Positions 9,838 to 23,000 are shown, counted from the stretch's first letter. The stretch is 64,000 nt of DNA from Leishmania martiniquensis (GCF_017916325.1 NC_090164.1:698501-762500), one strand, 5' to 3'. Made by a program: numbers and translations. Notes: generated from the sequence alone by a model not told the origin.

Positions 9838-11531
9838 TTTCAATGACCGATGCAATGGGAAGTGGGTGCTCACTGGTCTCACTTCTTCACGGTTCGTGCT
9901 AGGCAGACCCGTACGCCGCGCCAATTCGTGCTCGCGCGTCTCTGTGTCTTGGCTTGCTCTGTTCCCCTCACAAACCCTTAGCCCCCCTCCGCCGCCTTCG
10001 TGCTTTTTGCTGTGCTATTCGCGCTTCTGCTCCCTTCAGCTGTGAATCACTGCTCGCCTACCGGAGAAGGGAAGGGGAGAGGGAGGGCCGGGAGGGAGTT
10101 GCGCGTTTCTTGTGCTGCCTTTTTTCTCGGATGGCTCACGCTGTCTTACCGCCACTGATGCATACATATATATATATATGTGTGTGTGTCCACGAAAGAT
10201 GCTGGTAGCTGTGCTGCCAGCGCGATCGATGCCTCTGCCACTCGTGACCAATCTACTCGGTGGGCTGTACCCGTGCCCTTCTTCTGTCACGAAAAAAGGC
10301 ACGCGAATACACCTCTGCGCTACCGAGAATACTTCTCTCTCTCCCCTTGTGCTGATCAAGTTCAGCAAGAGTTCGAAGCGCTGTGACTCTGTCCAAGGAT
10401 GTGAGGGGGAGAGAATAGCCAACGAACTAACTATATATATATATATGTGTGTATGTAAATATATATATGAGCCTGTCTGACCGAAATGGAGGTCAAAGAT
10501 TGAAGGGTGGGGCGGCGTTGGGGGAGCGCTTGGAAAAGCCAAGACCGACGCCAAACTGCCAAGGCGGAGGAGACACCGCGCAGGGAGGGAAGTCAATATG
10601 ATGAAAGGCAATGAAGAATAAGGCAACGTAAAACAAAAAGCGGCACAGCTTTGCAGTGACACAACGGCGTTGCACCACCCAATAGAACACAACCGTCCAA
10701 GGTGGTCCGTGCGTGTTACGGGAAGGGAGGGGAGGCAGCAGGTGTGGTGAAACAGAGGATACAGGCGGCTGCACGGAGGGTAATGAGGCGCATGTGCGTG
10801 CGAGGGTGAGGCTGGGATCAAGAAGGTCATTTGGGGCGAGGTGAACGCATGAGAAGAGCGGCATGGGAAGGGTGGCATGTGCTGCGAGGCCCTTACACTA
10901 GGAGGGCTCATTCCGAGCGTCAGGAAGGCATGCGCGTAAATGCGCACGTATTACGAAACGGGTGCAGATGCGAGGCGCAGAGACGTAAGGCAGCCGTACG
11001 TGCGCAGCTCATCAGTGGTCGACTTGAAGCCATGGATTCCCTGGCCATGGCGAACTTCTATGAGCGACTTCCACCTCCCCCCTCCTACATACACAAACAG
11101 GCGTTGGGATCGACAGGAATCGACGGCCCACGGCGCGATTCCTTTCTGAACGAAGAGAGAGGGGGGAGGAACTGCTTTGCGATTTACCAACTCAGTGCGC
11201 ATTCTGCTGGGCACCAGGCAGCGCATATGTGCATGCAGAAGATCGACGAAGGACGCACACGTCCACAGACAGAAAAGCCACAGACGTGCAGAGAAGCGTA
11301 CGGCATACGCTCGAGGTGTCTGCCACCGTCAAACGGCAGGAAATGTGCGTATCCTCTGCCACAGCTATGAGGAAGAAGCTCTATCCAGAGACACAGCTGT
11401 GCGGATGTGAGAACCAAGGAGGAGCGTCCAACACCACCACCAGCAGCGGTAGACCTTTTCGAGCACAGACACGCAGATGCGCGCGCGAGCAGAAGACAGC
11501 GTAGCCATAGAAGGGGGTGAGAGGCGCACTG
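9838..11531. other. Intergenic region, no gene seen
   Basis: This contains the leader of the TM9 gene and the 3' UTR of the SYS1-like gene. TA repeats lie at about 10165-10179, 10432-10446 and 10458-10468. A 303-codon minus-strand frame (10036-10947) opens with GTG and translates the repeats as Tyr-Ile runs, so I did not call it. Confidence 0.6.
10058..10059 (-). promoter_or_regulatory. Predicted trans-splice acceptor AG for the TM9 gene
   Basis: On the coding strand a long C/T tract (complement of about 10062-10100) ends in CCGGTAG. The resulting leader would be about 220 bases and would exclude no in-frame ATG of the chosen CDS. Confidence 0.4.
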
Positions 11532-12668
11532 TTACACCGCCTTGTGCTTGTGTATCACTTCCTCTGAAGGGCGACTCCCGTCCACTGCAATGGCCTTGAC
11601 ATTGTTTGTGCTTGGCGCAGGCGCGGGAAAACGAGCGCGGCCGGCGGCGTCGTGAGGGCTGCCGTTGCCATGAGCATCAGCGCAGCCGCCGAGAGCGTTC
11701 GGCCGCGGCGTCTCGCGAAAGATGACGCGCATCTCCTCGCCGATCAAGTCATCTTCGCCGCGGCAATCCTTGAGCCACATTGTCGTCGTTGGCGGTACCC
11801 CCGCTCCGGTAGCCGCCGCACCGCCGCCAGATAAGCGAACCTCCTGCAACTCCTTCCGCCGGCACAGAACGTAGGTTGCGGCGTACATGACCGACATTCC
11901 CAGCACGCACGACGCCCACCAACGTAGGCCGCCGCCGAGCAAGCGCTGAAGTATGATGTTCGTTAGGAGCCAGTACGAGACGTAGATGGTCAATACGAAG
12001 TCCAGCACAAGCTTGCGACGTTGCAGGAGCGCCGCTAGGGGGTATGCACACAGAAGCGCCGCGAACAGGTGCTGAAGGTAAAACCGGCTCTCACTCTCGC
12101 CGCGCAGCCGCTCAGCGATCGGATCGTCGTCTTCGGGGAGGGCGATATCCTCGCCCAACAGGCCATTTGGAAAGGCCTCGAGATGTGCCAAAGTGGGGGC
12201 CTTCTGACCCTCCGCCGTGGAGCCACGACGCAAGCCAAGAGGTTCTGCAAAGAGGGACGCCAGAGGCACGTGAAAGCAGTAGCTGAGCAGCTCCAAGAAC
12301 GACAGCGACGCAGCTGGTGGCCCCGTTGTCCGTACCTCCAAAAAGAGTGCGTCTTCTCTCGGCAGGTCCAACACGTTGGCGCCTCGGCTTACCACTTTGC
12401 GGAGCTCATAGAGTGGCTGCAGCGCTTGCTGCGCCGTATCCTCGGGCGCAGTATACGGCCTGCCCTTTATGCCCGGCAACATCAGCCCACCTTTGGCGAT
12501 TGGCAGTGCTCTTGTCTCTGCGCTCGCGGCAGCGCCCATCGACAGCTCCGCCATCCCGAGCACCACACGAGCCACGCCAAGCATGACGAAGAACAGGCTC
12601 ACTGCATGCAGCATTTGTAAAAGGAGGAAAGTAGGGTTGCTGATGGTGCGGCCCAGCCCAATCGCCAT
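11532..12668 (-). CDS. SYS1-like Golgi integral membrane protein
   Basis: The ATG at 12668 starts a 378-residue protein. The match to SYS1 lies in four hydrophobic segments: about 12-38, 197-216, 219-243 and 250-270. The C-terminal half follows the family closely, with RRKLVLDFVLTIYVSYW (basic pair, then LDF), a tryptophan pair before the last segment, and C-x-R-x-ELQEV just after it. In yeast and animals SYS1 recruits the GTPase ARL3/ARFRP1 to the trans-Golgi network. Unusually, segments 1 and 2 are separated by about 155 residues instead of a few dozen; this insert is acidic near residues 174-195 and has a weakly hydrophobic patch near 120-142. The C-terminal tail of about 100 residues is also extra. 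A pyrimidine tract and AG at 12836-12837 give a plausible leader. I am fairly sure of the family; function is inferred. Confidence 0.82.
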   Translation of the reverse strand: MAIGLGRTISNPTFLLLQMLHAVSLFFVMLGVARVVLGMAELSMGAAASAETRALPIAKGGLMLPGIKGRPYTAPEDTAQQALQPLYELRKVVSRGANVLDLPREDALFLEVRTTGPPAASLSFLELLSYCFHVPLASLFAEPLGLRRGSTAEGQKAPTLAHLEAFPNGLLGEDIALPEDDDPIAERLRGESESRFYLQHLFAALLCAYPLAALLQRRKLVLDFVLTIYVSYWLLTNIILQRLLGGGLRWWASCVLGMSVMYAATYVLCRRKELQEVRLSGGGAAATGAGVPPTTTMWLKDCRGEDDLIGEEMRVIFRETPRPNALGGCADAHGNGSPHDAAGRARFPAPAPSTNNVKAIAVDGSRPSEEVIHKHKAV

Positions 12669-13966
12669 CGTTGCGCTGCCCCAGAGGGGGCCCTCAAGAA
12701 GGTGGCAAAGGGCCCTGCACGCCCTGGTGTGGGTATCGGATGGCGTGTAGCCGCAAGAGAGGGTCTTCGTCTACGTCAGAGGGAGCGGAAGGCAACGCTG
12801 TTTGTCAAGTCGCGCGAACGGCGAAGCAGTGCGGCCTAGAAGCGAATAAGCACACACACACACACAAAAGCAGAGCCGAGAAGAAAGATGAGAGATGTGC
12901 AGAGGCCTTTCGTCTGTATGTGCGCGCATATAGCAGTGCCCTTCACGACGCCACACGCGCTCATGCGCACAAAGATTGAGAGCAGTAGGGCAAGGTGCGC
13001 AAGCAGTGGCAGCGGTGGTCAGGCCTGCACAAAGCAGATTGAGTGACGTACGATTGCAATCGAGGAGGAAAGGAGCTAATGTGCAATGGTCTATATCACA
13101 GAGTCCCGCGTTCGCGTATTTACGTTTGGCGTGCGCACGTGTAGAGAGGGTTGACTGCGTGTCTGGGAAAGATCAATGGCAGACGTGCCTGCAGAGGTGG
13201 CGATAATGATGCAGAGGCAAGAGAGAGAGGGGGGAGAAGAACCGCAAAGGGCCATCACAGACCGGGCGGCCGTGGCGCCCTCGTGAGGTGGGGCCGGCGG
13301 TGGAGAATGTTTAGGGACGAGGAGAGGAGAGAAGCAGGAGCACGTCGAGTTGCGGCATCGGCGATCCACCCAGAAGAGCCACATGTAGTACGACCCGCGT
13401 CGAAAACGAAAAAAAAAAAGGTCCGCTGCCGCGGTGTGTGCATGCGTGCAGAGAGGCAATCCACCAAGGGCGGAAAAATGGGGCATGCCGCGTAGCCATC
13501 GTAAATGATGGAGAGGAGACGGGGATGGGCGGGGCGGCAGCTCGGCCATCGCAACATGTGATTCCTTCACCTTTCATCGGGGTCGCTTTGCCATCGCTGT
13601 GCATGTAAACCAACATCGTGAGGTGAAAGAGAGCCGTTGCAGCAGTTGAAGGAAATGTATAACGGCAGCGGCCACGCGCACCGACAGAAACCTACAAAGG
13701 CGTCCAACTGCGCCAACGCACGTGGCACGAAGGTCGGCACCTCGTCGCCAGGTAGACGATGCCGCATCCCCTCATTGTTATCCACCTCACCTGCAATGAC
13801 GGAGGTGACCTCCCTGGGGGGAGGGGGGAGGAGGAATCTGTCCGCGAGCAGGTAGCTCGCTCTTTGTCAGAGTGCCCATTTTTTACTGGTGCGCAGTGAT
13901 GGGCTTCGGCAACTCTCTGAAGAGGGCCAACCGCTCTCTCGCAGTGGCCTGTGCTCCATCGCGCAC
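12669..13966. other. Intergenic region, no gene seen
   Basis: Leader of the SYS1-like gene and sequence downstream of the gene relic at 13967. A CA repeat lies at 12850-12866 and an A-run at 13408-13420. Frames on the minus strand are short and of low complexity. Confidence 0.5.
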
Positions 13967-15430
13967 TCACATGTGCCCCTGCACGCAGGCGCGGAACGCC
14001 TCTTTGGTTGTGGGGTCCCAGGCTAGTCGTGCACAGTCTGGCTGCGACTCACGAGTGTAAGTGTAAAGGCCCCAGCGCTGCGTCAACGCCTCTTTTCTCC
14101 AACTGCAGTATTCGTCCACGCATAAGAAGCTCACAGCTTCAGAAGCTTGCTGTTGTTGGTAGCACGCGAGCTTTTGTCGCCACAGCCACGTGTACTGCCC
14201 ACTCGCGCCATGACGCAACTGCCGCTCCACGAAAAAGAGCGCTTCTCCACGCGCACTAACACCGCCGGGAAAACGGATGTAGCCGGTTCAAAAAGGGGCC
14301 ACTCTGTATCCGCCAGCTTCACTGAGCAGCTGTCCTCAGGGCATCCGTGGCGCACCCATAGCTCTGGAAACGGCGAGGTTTCACAACTTCGCATAGAAAA
14401 TGTCGTATGCCGCCGCAAAGCAAAGGCCACCCACAAGGCACCACAAATAGGCGTGCATGTGGCGAGCGTCGTCGAAAACTTTTCCCTCCGACAGGGCGAT
14501 CACCACGAGCAGCAGCAGCGCACAAAGCGGGTGAGAGCTCCGCCTCTCATCACCGTTCATGTAACCTGCCAATCGCGGCGCCTTCCACCCAATCAGAAAA
14601 GAAAAAGCCTTGTGTTCGCGGGCAAAGTCCCTCGTCACCCTCCAGAAGCCTCCGCCCGCCGCCTCGTCCACTAGCTTTACGTCTCTGAATCGCGGCAGCG
14701 GGAGTGGCGGGAGGGTGTAGGAGAGGAGCCCTGTCCTGTGTGTATGCGGCGTCATCAAGGGTCGGCGCAGCGTCCCCCACAGCATGGGTTGCACAAGCAA
14801 CGCCAGCACAACCCTGACAGGAGATGCACTCGCAAGGAAGCGTGCCCTTAGCCAAGGGAAGTCCCCTATGGCGGGGCGGAGAGGTGAGGAGTTGGACGCG
14901 GCGTCGGGGCGCGCTCGACGACGTAGCAGCAAAGCGAAGAGAGCCGCCGCCAACAGAAACAGCCCTCTGAACTGCCCCTGTTGCTGTCATAGACTTCATT
15001 CAGTCCGCCGCCAGCACCTGAGTCGACCCCGCTGCTTCCCCTCAAGCGCGTGCTTTTTCCACCCGTGCTATTGGCCTACATCGGCCTGCCGGACAGCAAG
15101 CCGCTACTGTAGTGCCGCCGAGGTTGTGGCAGCCGCATTAGCGCCGGCTCTGCACGAGGCTGTAAAGAGCGCAGCTTGCTCCCACATGATGCTCCGCCGC
15201 AGAGGCGGAGGGGACGCTTGTGCGGTCAATGAAGTGGTAGAGGCTGAAAAGGTCGACCGTGGAGATGCTGCTGCCGAGGCGTTGAGCGACAAGGGGCGCC
15301 TGGCCGCCAGAGCTATGCTGGGCCCGGTTGGGTGCAGAGTGCTCTCCACGAGAGGCGCCACTACCCCCCACACGTACTCGCCGAACTCCTGCGTGTCGCA
15401 TCACAACCGCAGAATACGGCACACGTTTCA
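13967..15430 (-). pseudogene. Decayed gene for an unrecognised membrane protein
   Basis: Minus-strand segments with coding character follow one another but change frame. Segment one begins just after an in-frame TGA at 15401-15403 (core DTQEFGEYVWGVVAPLVEST). The second, in another frame, runs from about 15310 to 15138 (core STVDLFSLYHFIDRT). The third, after a TGA at 14987-14989, is open to a TGA at 14381 and holds three hydrophobic stretches (FRGLFLLAAALFALLL, CALLLLVVIALS, LVGGLCFAAAYDIFY). The fourth, about 14390-14240, shifts frame (core KLADTEWPLFEPATSVF). The fifth returns to the third frame and ends at 13967 (core CSWRKEALTQRWGLYTYT). Each piece has ordinary mixed composition, unlike nearby intergenic DNA. 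A relic of one gene is the simplest reading. Part of the third segment could still be translated from the ATG at 14785. Clustered sequencing errors are the alternative. Confidence 0.55.
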
Positions 15431-17081
15431 GTGGGTGAGCTAGGCGTCGGCCAAAGCGCTGAAAGGACACTGCGCATGCGTCAGCGCGAAGACCGACGCA
15501 TGCGCATCTCAAAAGCAGTCAATCCAGCAAGTGACCAGTATCACAGGGCGGAGCAAGAGGTGGCTGCACCAGCCCCGAGTGCTTGAATAAGCGATGAGGT
15601 GCTCCTCCACAAGCGCAAAGTCTGTGGGCGGCAGCTTTGCGAGAGGAGGATTGGTGAAGAGGGCGGGAGGAAGGGGAGGGGGAGCACGGCAACCCTAGGA
15701 AACGCACCAGTCTTCTCTGTCGCCTCAGCAACGGAAGAGGCGATACAGGGCGGCGCAAGAGGCGATGTTGCAGGTATGATAGAAGGTATCGTACCGCTTA
15801 GTCGGCGAGAGGCAGAGAAAGAGGGAGTGCGAAAGCCCCTTGGGTTCGTCGACGGGGAGGCAGAGCGAAGAGACCGACAACAACTCCCATGGCAGATGTA
15901 AGAAAAGCGCGACCAGGGCGGAGGAGGACAAAGGGGTGCATGGGCCGATGGGGAAGGGGGGGGCGGGCGGGCACAGAGAGGCTTGGCGCTTGCAGGTGCG
16001 CGTGCGCATGTGTGGGCGTGAGCACCCGATGTTGCAGTCGTTGCCTCTGGCAGTGACTCCATGTACTCCCCTACACATGAATCGCAATCAGCATCGTCGC
16101 CGTGTGGCGCGCAGCCCTCGCTTTACCGAGCGTGTAAAGAGGGCAGGGGGAAGCAAGTAAGGAAATGCGCGCATGTGCGTGCCGCCGCCCAGAACATGTC
16201 GCAGTCACACAACGGGCACTTTCGATGCACACGTTAATGGAGCTATGCGGAAGGGCATGCACGAAGCAGCGCATAGCAGCCCCGGACAGAAACGAATGCA
16301 GCCGCAGCAGCAGCGGAGGAGAGAGAAACGGCCAGGGAGAGTGTGCAAAGGTGGCGCCTATAGGAAAAGGTCGAAGAGACTTGAGCTTTGTGCGACCGCT
16401 ACCAGCGCATGTGTCTGTGCCACAGCACGAGACACCCCTCTCGTTGATATGTAGCCGCGAGCATCGCTCTGGGTCCGCGCGCCGCCCACGCCACAATCAT
16501 CTCAAACGGCTCCAGGGGCTCCGCAGCATGTATCACGAACACAAACAGAAAGGAAGAAGGCGGCCTGCTGGGCCGCCTTGAGGCTGTCACGCTGCCGACA
16601 GTACTCGCACGAGAGAGATCCGAGCGAGGCGTCGGGACGAAGGGGAGGCCGGGGGCCCCGAGAGATCGAAGCTGTCGCTGCAGATCGAGATTCAGTGGCG
16701 CTTATGCGAGAAGTCAAAGAGCAGCGCGCATTCCCACCCTCACGTGCGCGGAAGCGCGTCGATGCTTGTCAAGTTTCTGCCCTGGTCGTTCCCCCTTTCC
16801 CTATCCCCCTTTCGGATGCCTTTCGTCGCTCCCATCAGCGTCGCAGTTCGTGGGAGAGGGAGTATGGGGGGGGGGGTAGCGCAACTGTATGAGGAAGAGG
16901 CGCAAGATGACTGGCGATTGCGCTGCAGTTCATATCGGCGCATGCACGCGCACCTGCGTGCCCGCTGGCGAAGCAGCGAAGGACGACGATAGGTACTCGA
17001 AGGGGACGTAAGACGAGAAGGGCGTTCTTCTCTCTGCTCCATTAGCAAGTCTTTCCCCACGCTTCCCCATTGCAGTTTCCA
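15431..17081. other. Intergenic region, no gene seen
   Basis: Downstream of the dsRBM-repeat gene and upstream of the gene relic. Plus-strand purine tracts near 15650-15690 and G-runs near 15950-15965 and 16865-16880 stand out, with one small hairpin listed separately. No intact minus-strand coding frame is seen. Confidence 0.5.
16557..16579. repeat. Short perfect hairpin in the 3' flank of the dsRBM-repeat gene
   Basis: Nine-base arms AAGGCGGCC and GGCCGCCTT enclose a five-base loop. It lies about 500 bases downstream of the stop codon at 17082, so it is likely in the 3' UTR. A functional role is not shown by the sequence. Confidence 0.5.
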
Positions 17082-20000
17082 CTACACTGCTTCCTCGCCG
17101 CGACTCGCCGCATCCGCGGCGGTGCCCACAGCCAGTCTGAATAGCTCTGAGATGGCGTTCCGTTCCTCTGGCGAGAACGGGGTCGTCGCCTCCACACGTG
17201 AGCGCAGATGCGCAGAGATTCCTGACAGCAGTGGCACAGAGGTGTGACGGTTCACAAGCAGCGGCACCGTTTCTTGAAAGGCCGTCATTAGCATGGGCAG
17301 GTTTTCGTCAACCGCCCGGAGTGCGCCACTAACGACCGTGTCATCTGTCTTAGCGGGTGTGGAAGAGTGCAATGGCAGCGATGCAGACCGTGTCGGTGCC
17401 GCCGCAACTAGCGCTGCGGCGAGCGGTGAGACGCACGTCCCGAAGACGCGGACGTACTGGCCAACGTCGACATCGCCGTCATCATCGAGGTCGTCGCGAT
17501 CCTCCTCCTCCTCGCCATCCTTCACAGCTTCGGCAGCGCCTTTTTCGCCGTCGTTGCTTGTCTGCGCAGTGGAGTCGTCATCCTCTGCGGCACGCGAGAC
17601 GCTCCATGATGCAGATGCTCTTTCCTGTTCAAGCGTCGTGGCCACCAGTGCCGCCTTGGGGTACGCATAGCACCCAAAGGCTGCAAAGCATGTCGTCATC
17701 GCAGAGATCGCCTTGGCCGGTTCGACTTGTGTGGGGTTGCTAGTACTCAAGCGCACGGCTGCGTAGTGGGCAGATCGTCTGCTCTGGAAGATGAGCGGCT
17801 CCATCGGCGCCCTCGGTTCAGCCAAAGACCCATAGGCGCTGTCACCACCGGCCTCCTCTGCGTCGGCGCCTCTCTCAACGCGAACGGCGCGCACCCACAC
17901 CGCGTGAGGAGCAGCTGACGCGGACACCGCGCACTGCAGAAGTGGGCGCAAAGTGCCACGCTGTGTCGCTGTGAGGGCGTCCGGTGAAGTGGATGATTGA
18001 CCGCTCACATCTGTCTTCTCCAGGCACGCGCTCCACGCCGCTAGGGACTGCAGCCACGGCAGAGGTGACGCCCCCTCCGCCTCGGCAGCGGCGGAGGCTT
18101 CCATCCACAGATCCTTGAGTCGCTGCTCCACTTCCGACGCGTAGCGGAGCACCGTCTTGGGCAATGGGGGGACTGTCGCGTCCAGCGAAGCCAGCACAGC
18201 CTCTGTCACGTCCACGCTGACGTATGGCACCGAGCGCGAGCTCGGCGGTGGCGGCGTCGGTGCCGACGCAGCGCTGCTACCGGCAGCCGCATGGGACAGC
18301 TGTTGCTGGTCGTACCACTCTAATGTGTGCTCAGCACACGCCACCAGCGCCGCCGCTCGCACCGCCCAAGGAACGCATCCCAACAGCATCCCCATGAGGA
18401 TCAAGTGAGCCAGCTGCAGCGGTAGCTCACGGTGTCGTTCAACCAGCCTCGTCATGCTTGGAGGTGCCTGCCCCACAGCAGCGCCCTTTCGCTTCTCCTC
18501 GCCTTCCGTCACGTCAGGCAGCTCGGGAAGGCAACGGCATAGGACCGCCAGTGCGCCAGCGAGCGGCGTGGGCACCCCTGGAGAAGGAGGGCGCGAAGTC
18601 GCATCCTGCTCCTGCCATGCCATCCTCGCCCGAGGCGCGGCGCGGGCGAGGCCGTAGCTCGTAAGAAGGGACACGAGCGTCGAGGGAAGGCACTTGGGCT
18701 GGGCTCGAACACTTTCTGTCTCACCCTCTGTCGCGACCGCCGATCCTCCGGCACCGCTGGCGGAGCCGACCCACCTCTGCAGCGCCTCAACGCACCAGCT
18801 CGTGTAAAAGGAAACTGTTTGTTCCTCATGGGGAGTGAGGGCGGTCCACCGCGCGGTGAGATGCCCAACTTCGAGAGGCTTGATAGGCTGCGCGGTGCGT
18901 GTGCTTTTGTGGGCGTCGCACACTTGCGCATGCAGTCGATGCACCACCTCCTCAGGGTCGGCCAGCACCCGAAAAGAAGGGATGTGCAGCTGCGGCTGCT
19001 GCGACAGAAAGCGGTGAAGTCTCTGCATCGTCGGTGCGCGCTGGACATCGCTGAGCAGCTGCCGAAGCGCTTTGTGAACAGAATCGGCCGCGGAGGCGGT
19101 GGTGGCGGGATCGGTAGTCTCGCACGCAGCATGATACAGCACCTTCTCATTACCATCACAGAGCTGCGTGATGAACGCGACACCTTCATAGGAGATAAGA
19201 GGACCGGCCGGGCCGTGCGCAGGGAGAGCCGGCGTTAGCTGCGAGATCGCTGCTGCCGATGAGTCGTCTGCGCGCGCGTGTACATTGCCGAGCTCCTCTG
19301 ACGGCGAATCCAACCTTCTCATCTCTACGCGCACGCACAAGGGCGGGTTGTGCATGGCGGCCCACATCCGAAGCAACCACAGACAGCCATGCGGCGTTAT
19401 TTGATTCCTCACACTGTCGTAGATGCACAAGGTGCGCTGCTGTCCGTCCCACCAGCTGCGGCGCGGCGTCGGCACACTGCTGCTGTTTGGGCGCACGACC
19501 AAGAGAAGGAGCTGAATGCCATGCTCGTAGGCACGGTAGCGACTCTCCGCTGGCGTTACGTCGCTGACGCCGCGCATCGTGTACGGCGTGCCGACAAGCT
19601 CCTTGAATGTCACGAAACGCCGCTCGTTCGGAGAAAGAGCCACCGCCTGTGACGGCGTGTCCTCTGTGGGGTCAGGCAGTCCAGCCATCCGGCACAGCTC
19701 AAGCAGTCGGCGCCGGGCAAACTTATCGCTCGGCATCTTATCGGCCATCTCTAATGCGGCGTTCTCGGCCACAAGGTTTGAGCGAGGTACCCTTGGGTGC
19801 ACTGGAGCGCTGACTGCCTCCTTCACCCATGTCTCACTGATGCGCGTCACGTACGACGCACAGTGGTGCACAAAGATGCCCCACAGGGCGAGCACCTTTC
19901 GGTCTCTCAGGCAGGGTAGTTTTGGTACATCTGGGGGCTTTTCTTTGGCAGCGGCGCACGTTGCGAGATAATAAAGCCCCGGTGGAGACGGCGTGTCCGT

Positions 20001-23000
20001 CTTTCGGGGGGCTTTGCTGCCCAGAGGAACATCGTGGCCCTTCACAGCTGCAGCCCTCGAGTACTTGCGCTGCCGGCCATACTGATTGAAGACGGGAATG
20101 CTCAGGGCGTCCAGAATGAGCAAGGCGTGCTTGCAGCAGAGAAAAAGCGCCTGACGCTTCTGTGCAGCACAGCCAACGGCGTACCGCTTGCCGTACGAGG
20201 CTGGCAAAGGTATCTCAACAATGGAGCGATATATAGTGCCCAGCTTCGGGTGCTTTACCACGTACTGACGCACCATTCGATGAATGTCGGAGCCGTTATG
20301 CAGAAAGTATTCCGCCACCATTCGAAGTGCTCTCCGGTCTATGTCCGTGTGATAGACGAATTGAAGACGGGCAATGTCGCATAGCGTTTCATCGTCCACC
20401 TTAGTAGCGCCCGCAGGCGCCGCCGGTGCTGAGTGCGGAATGCGAGTGGGCAAGGCCGGCGACGGCACAGGGGTTGCAGGCCCAACAGATTCGCTCATGA
20501 GCGCCTCGCGCGCCGAGGCGCATCGCTGCGCCTGCGCACAAGCCCACGCCGGGCTTTCACGTGCAACCTTGCGCAGTGGCGGCGGTGTACGACAGAGCGC
20601 CCCTGGAGGCGAGGCTGCGCCGCGCACCAACGGTGCCCACCGCCCAAGGGCCCGCGCTGTGTCGGCGTGCTTTCGCTGCAGAAGCGCATGATCGTAGAAG
20701 GGCAGGCCTGCTGAATCAAGAAGGACCTCCGCATGCGCTGCGCATAAAAGTATTGCATCGTCCCGGGTGGGGCCCTCACCTTGCGCAACGTACTCCGACA
20801 CCTGCAGTGGCCCCGACTGCGGCGACTCTGAGAACGCTGGGGGGCTTGAAGCCAGCGCGCCAGTCGCACTCACGTCTGCCGACGGTAGCTTCCGCTTTGC
20901 TTTCGACCTGTGGCGCAGTGCGACGGGCAGCACCACCCTCGCTACATAGAATGCGTGCCTCGCCGAGTTTGCCGGATGGTCGTCCACGCGTACAACAGAA
21001 AGCGCCAGTTCGAGCGACTTGCCGTGGCGCTCCAGGTAGTCGCGTAAGCGAGTGGTCGCCATTACATCAGGCTCCCGTATGGACGGAAGCGTGTGATTGT
21101 ACGTAGGGCTTTGACGGACATCTAGGTCGGGCGACACGATAATGCGGCCATCAGCGTCCGGCGACGCATCCCACTGCAAACGGGGAAGTCGCTCTTGGCA
21201 TACGCGTAGCTCCCGCAAGAGGTCGTCTTCACGATTTAGCGTGCACGCGACCGTTCCAGCTTCCTCGGACAGTAGCGGGATGCGACTGGCAAAGCGAGAG
21301 CTGGCGATTTCCACATTCATGTCCGTGGGCAAGTACCGTCGATCTCTGAGCTTCAGACCTGAGGCGGCGATGCGGCCCACAAAGCCCTCCATGACCCGCA
21401 CGGGTGCTGGCAGGGACTGTGGCGGGAGCTGCGCCGGGATCAGCATGGGCTGCGCTGGGTCGTGGAGAGGGATCTGTGCCCGCATCGCGAAGGACTCCAG
21501 CGCCTGCACCACTGCAGCATTGCCGTGCACTAAGCAGAGGCGATTCAGTGCTGCCAGTGTCCGCAGTGCGTGCACGGCAGCCGCCGACTCGGCAAGGCGA
21601 ATTGTGTAGGACACACCAATAGCAACAAACGAGTGCGTGTAGGGGAGCGCCGAGGGGATATCGACGCCCTGTGCCGTGTCGGATGCTGCCTCTGGTGCAG
21701 CCGGTGCTGGTGTGGACGTTTGAGCTGCTTGCTCGCAGCTCGGTGTGGAGAGCGGCACGGTGATGGTGGCCCGAAAAACACGCCGGTCGCGCTGGCCCAT
21801 TTCTTCGACAAGCATGAGTGCCGTCAAACAGGAGTCGGTGGGGGAGATGGATGATGTGCGGGCAGCGGCTTCAGCGTGCGTGGCGAGTCGCGGGACGAAC
21901 GGCTCTACGTAGCGCTCCAGCAGTAGGCGCGCAGGCTCAAAGTCCCGCAGCGACGGCTCGTCTGTAAAGTTCCGTACCGCCAATATTGCGCGCTGGTGCT
22001 GCAGCAGCATCGACTCCACGGAGGGTGGTGTGCTGCAGGCCTGAGCCTCTGAGGCACGCTTTGACGAAGGAGAAGCACCGAAGTTCCGTCCGTCTCCGTC
22101 AACCTCCGTGATTCCATCTTCCGCACCCACACGGAGCGGGACCCCGGAAGCCGCACTACCACGCTCCGGTGTCACCATTGTTGCTGGTGCGACCGTTGAC
22201 GGATGAGGCTCCTCCACCAGCTCCATCGGCGGAGGTGATGGAGCGGTATACTTGTATGTGCAGTCACCCGGCTGCGTGCACCAGCGATGCATCCTCGCGC
22301 ACTCCACAGCGTGTGCCGCCTGATGTTCATGGTTGTCAGGGTAGAGAGCAAAGCCAACGGCGTCGATAATGAGCTCCGCGTGCATGCAGGCGACCAAGAC
22401 GGCCTCTCTGCGAGTAGAAGCCTTTCCCATCGCAACGCGCTTCCCAAAGCGTGCGGGCAAGGGAAGGATAAGCTGCGCGAGGAAGACATCTTGCGGTGTC
22501 GCTGAATTCCGGCGTCCGTTCACATCTTCGCCGACATCCTCGCGACTGGCGGCACCGTTTCGGGAGCTCTTGAGTAATATGAGGCGCAGGCTCGACTTGA
22601 ACGGTGTTCGATGAATCCGAAAGAAGCGCTCGATGCGCGCGTGACTGCTCGAGTCCAAGTGGTGGGGTGATGCTAATGTGAAGGCGAAAGGGGCAAAGCC
22701 TGTGCGCTGCACCGGGATGAACTGAATGCGGTCGATTCTCAGGTCTTTTTCTTGTCGCTCTCGCGCAGACAATTCTAGCAGCTGCAACGGCGGCGGCGAC
22801 GGCGTGTCAGGTGGCGGCACCACCTCTGCAGACGTGACTGGGGTACCACTCGATGAGGCGGTAGAGCTGCTGGTCGTAGCTTCCGGCATTGGGGCCCACC
22901 GCCCTGCCGCCCGCGCCGCCTCGGCATGCTTGCGCTGCTTTGATGAAAGCTGGAACAGCTGAAAGCCCAGTGCGTCGATGACGCGCTCGGCATGCATGGC

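Noticed and set aside
10036..10947. A 303-codon minus-strand frame
   Set aside because: It opens with GTG, translates TA and CA microsatellites, and covers the predicted leader of the TM9 gene.
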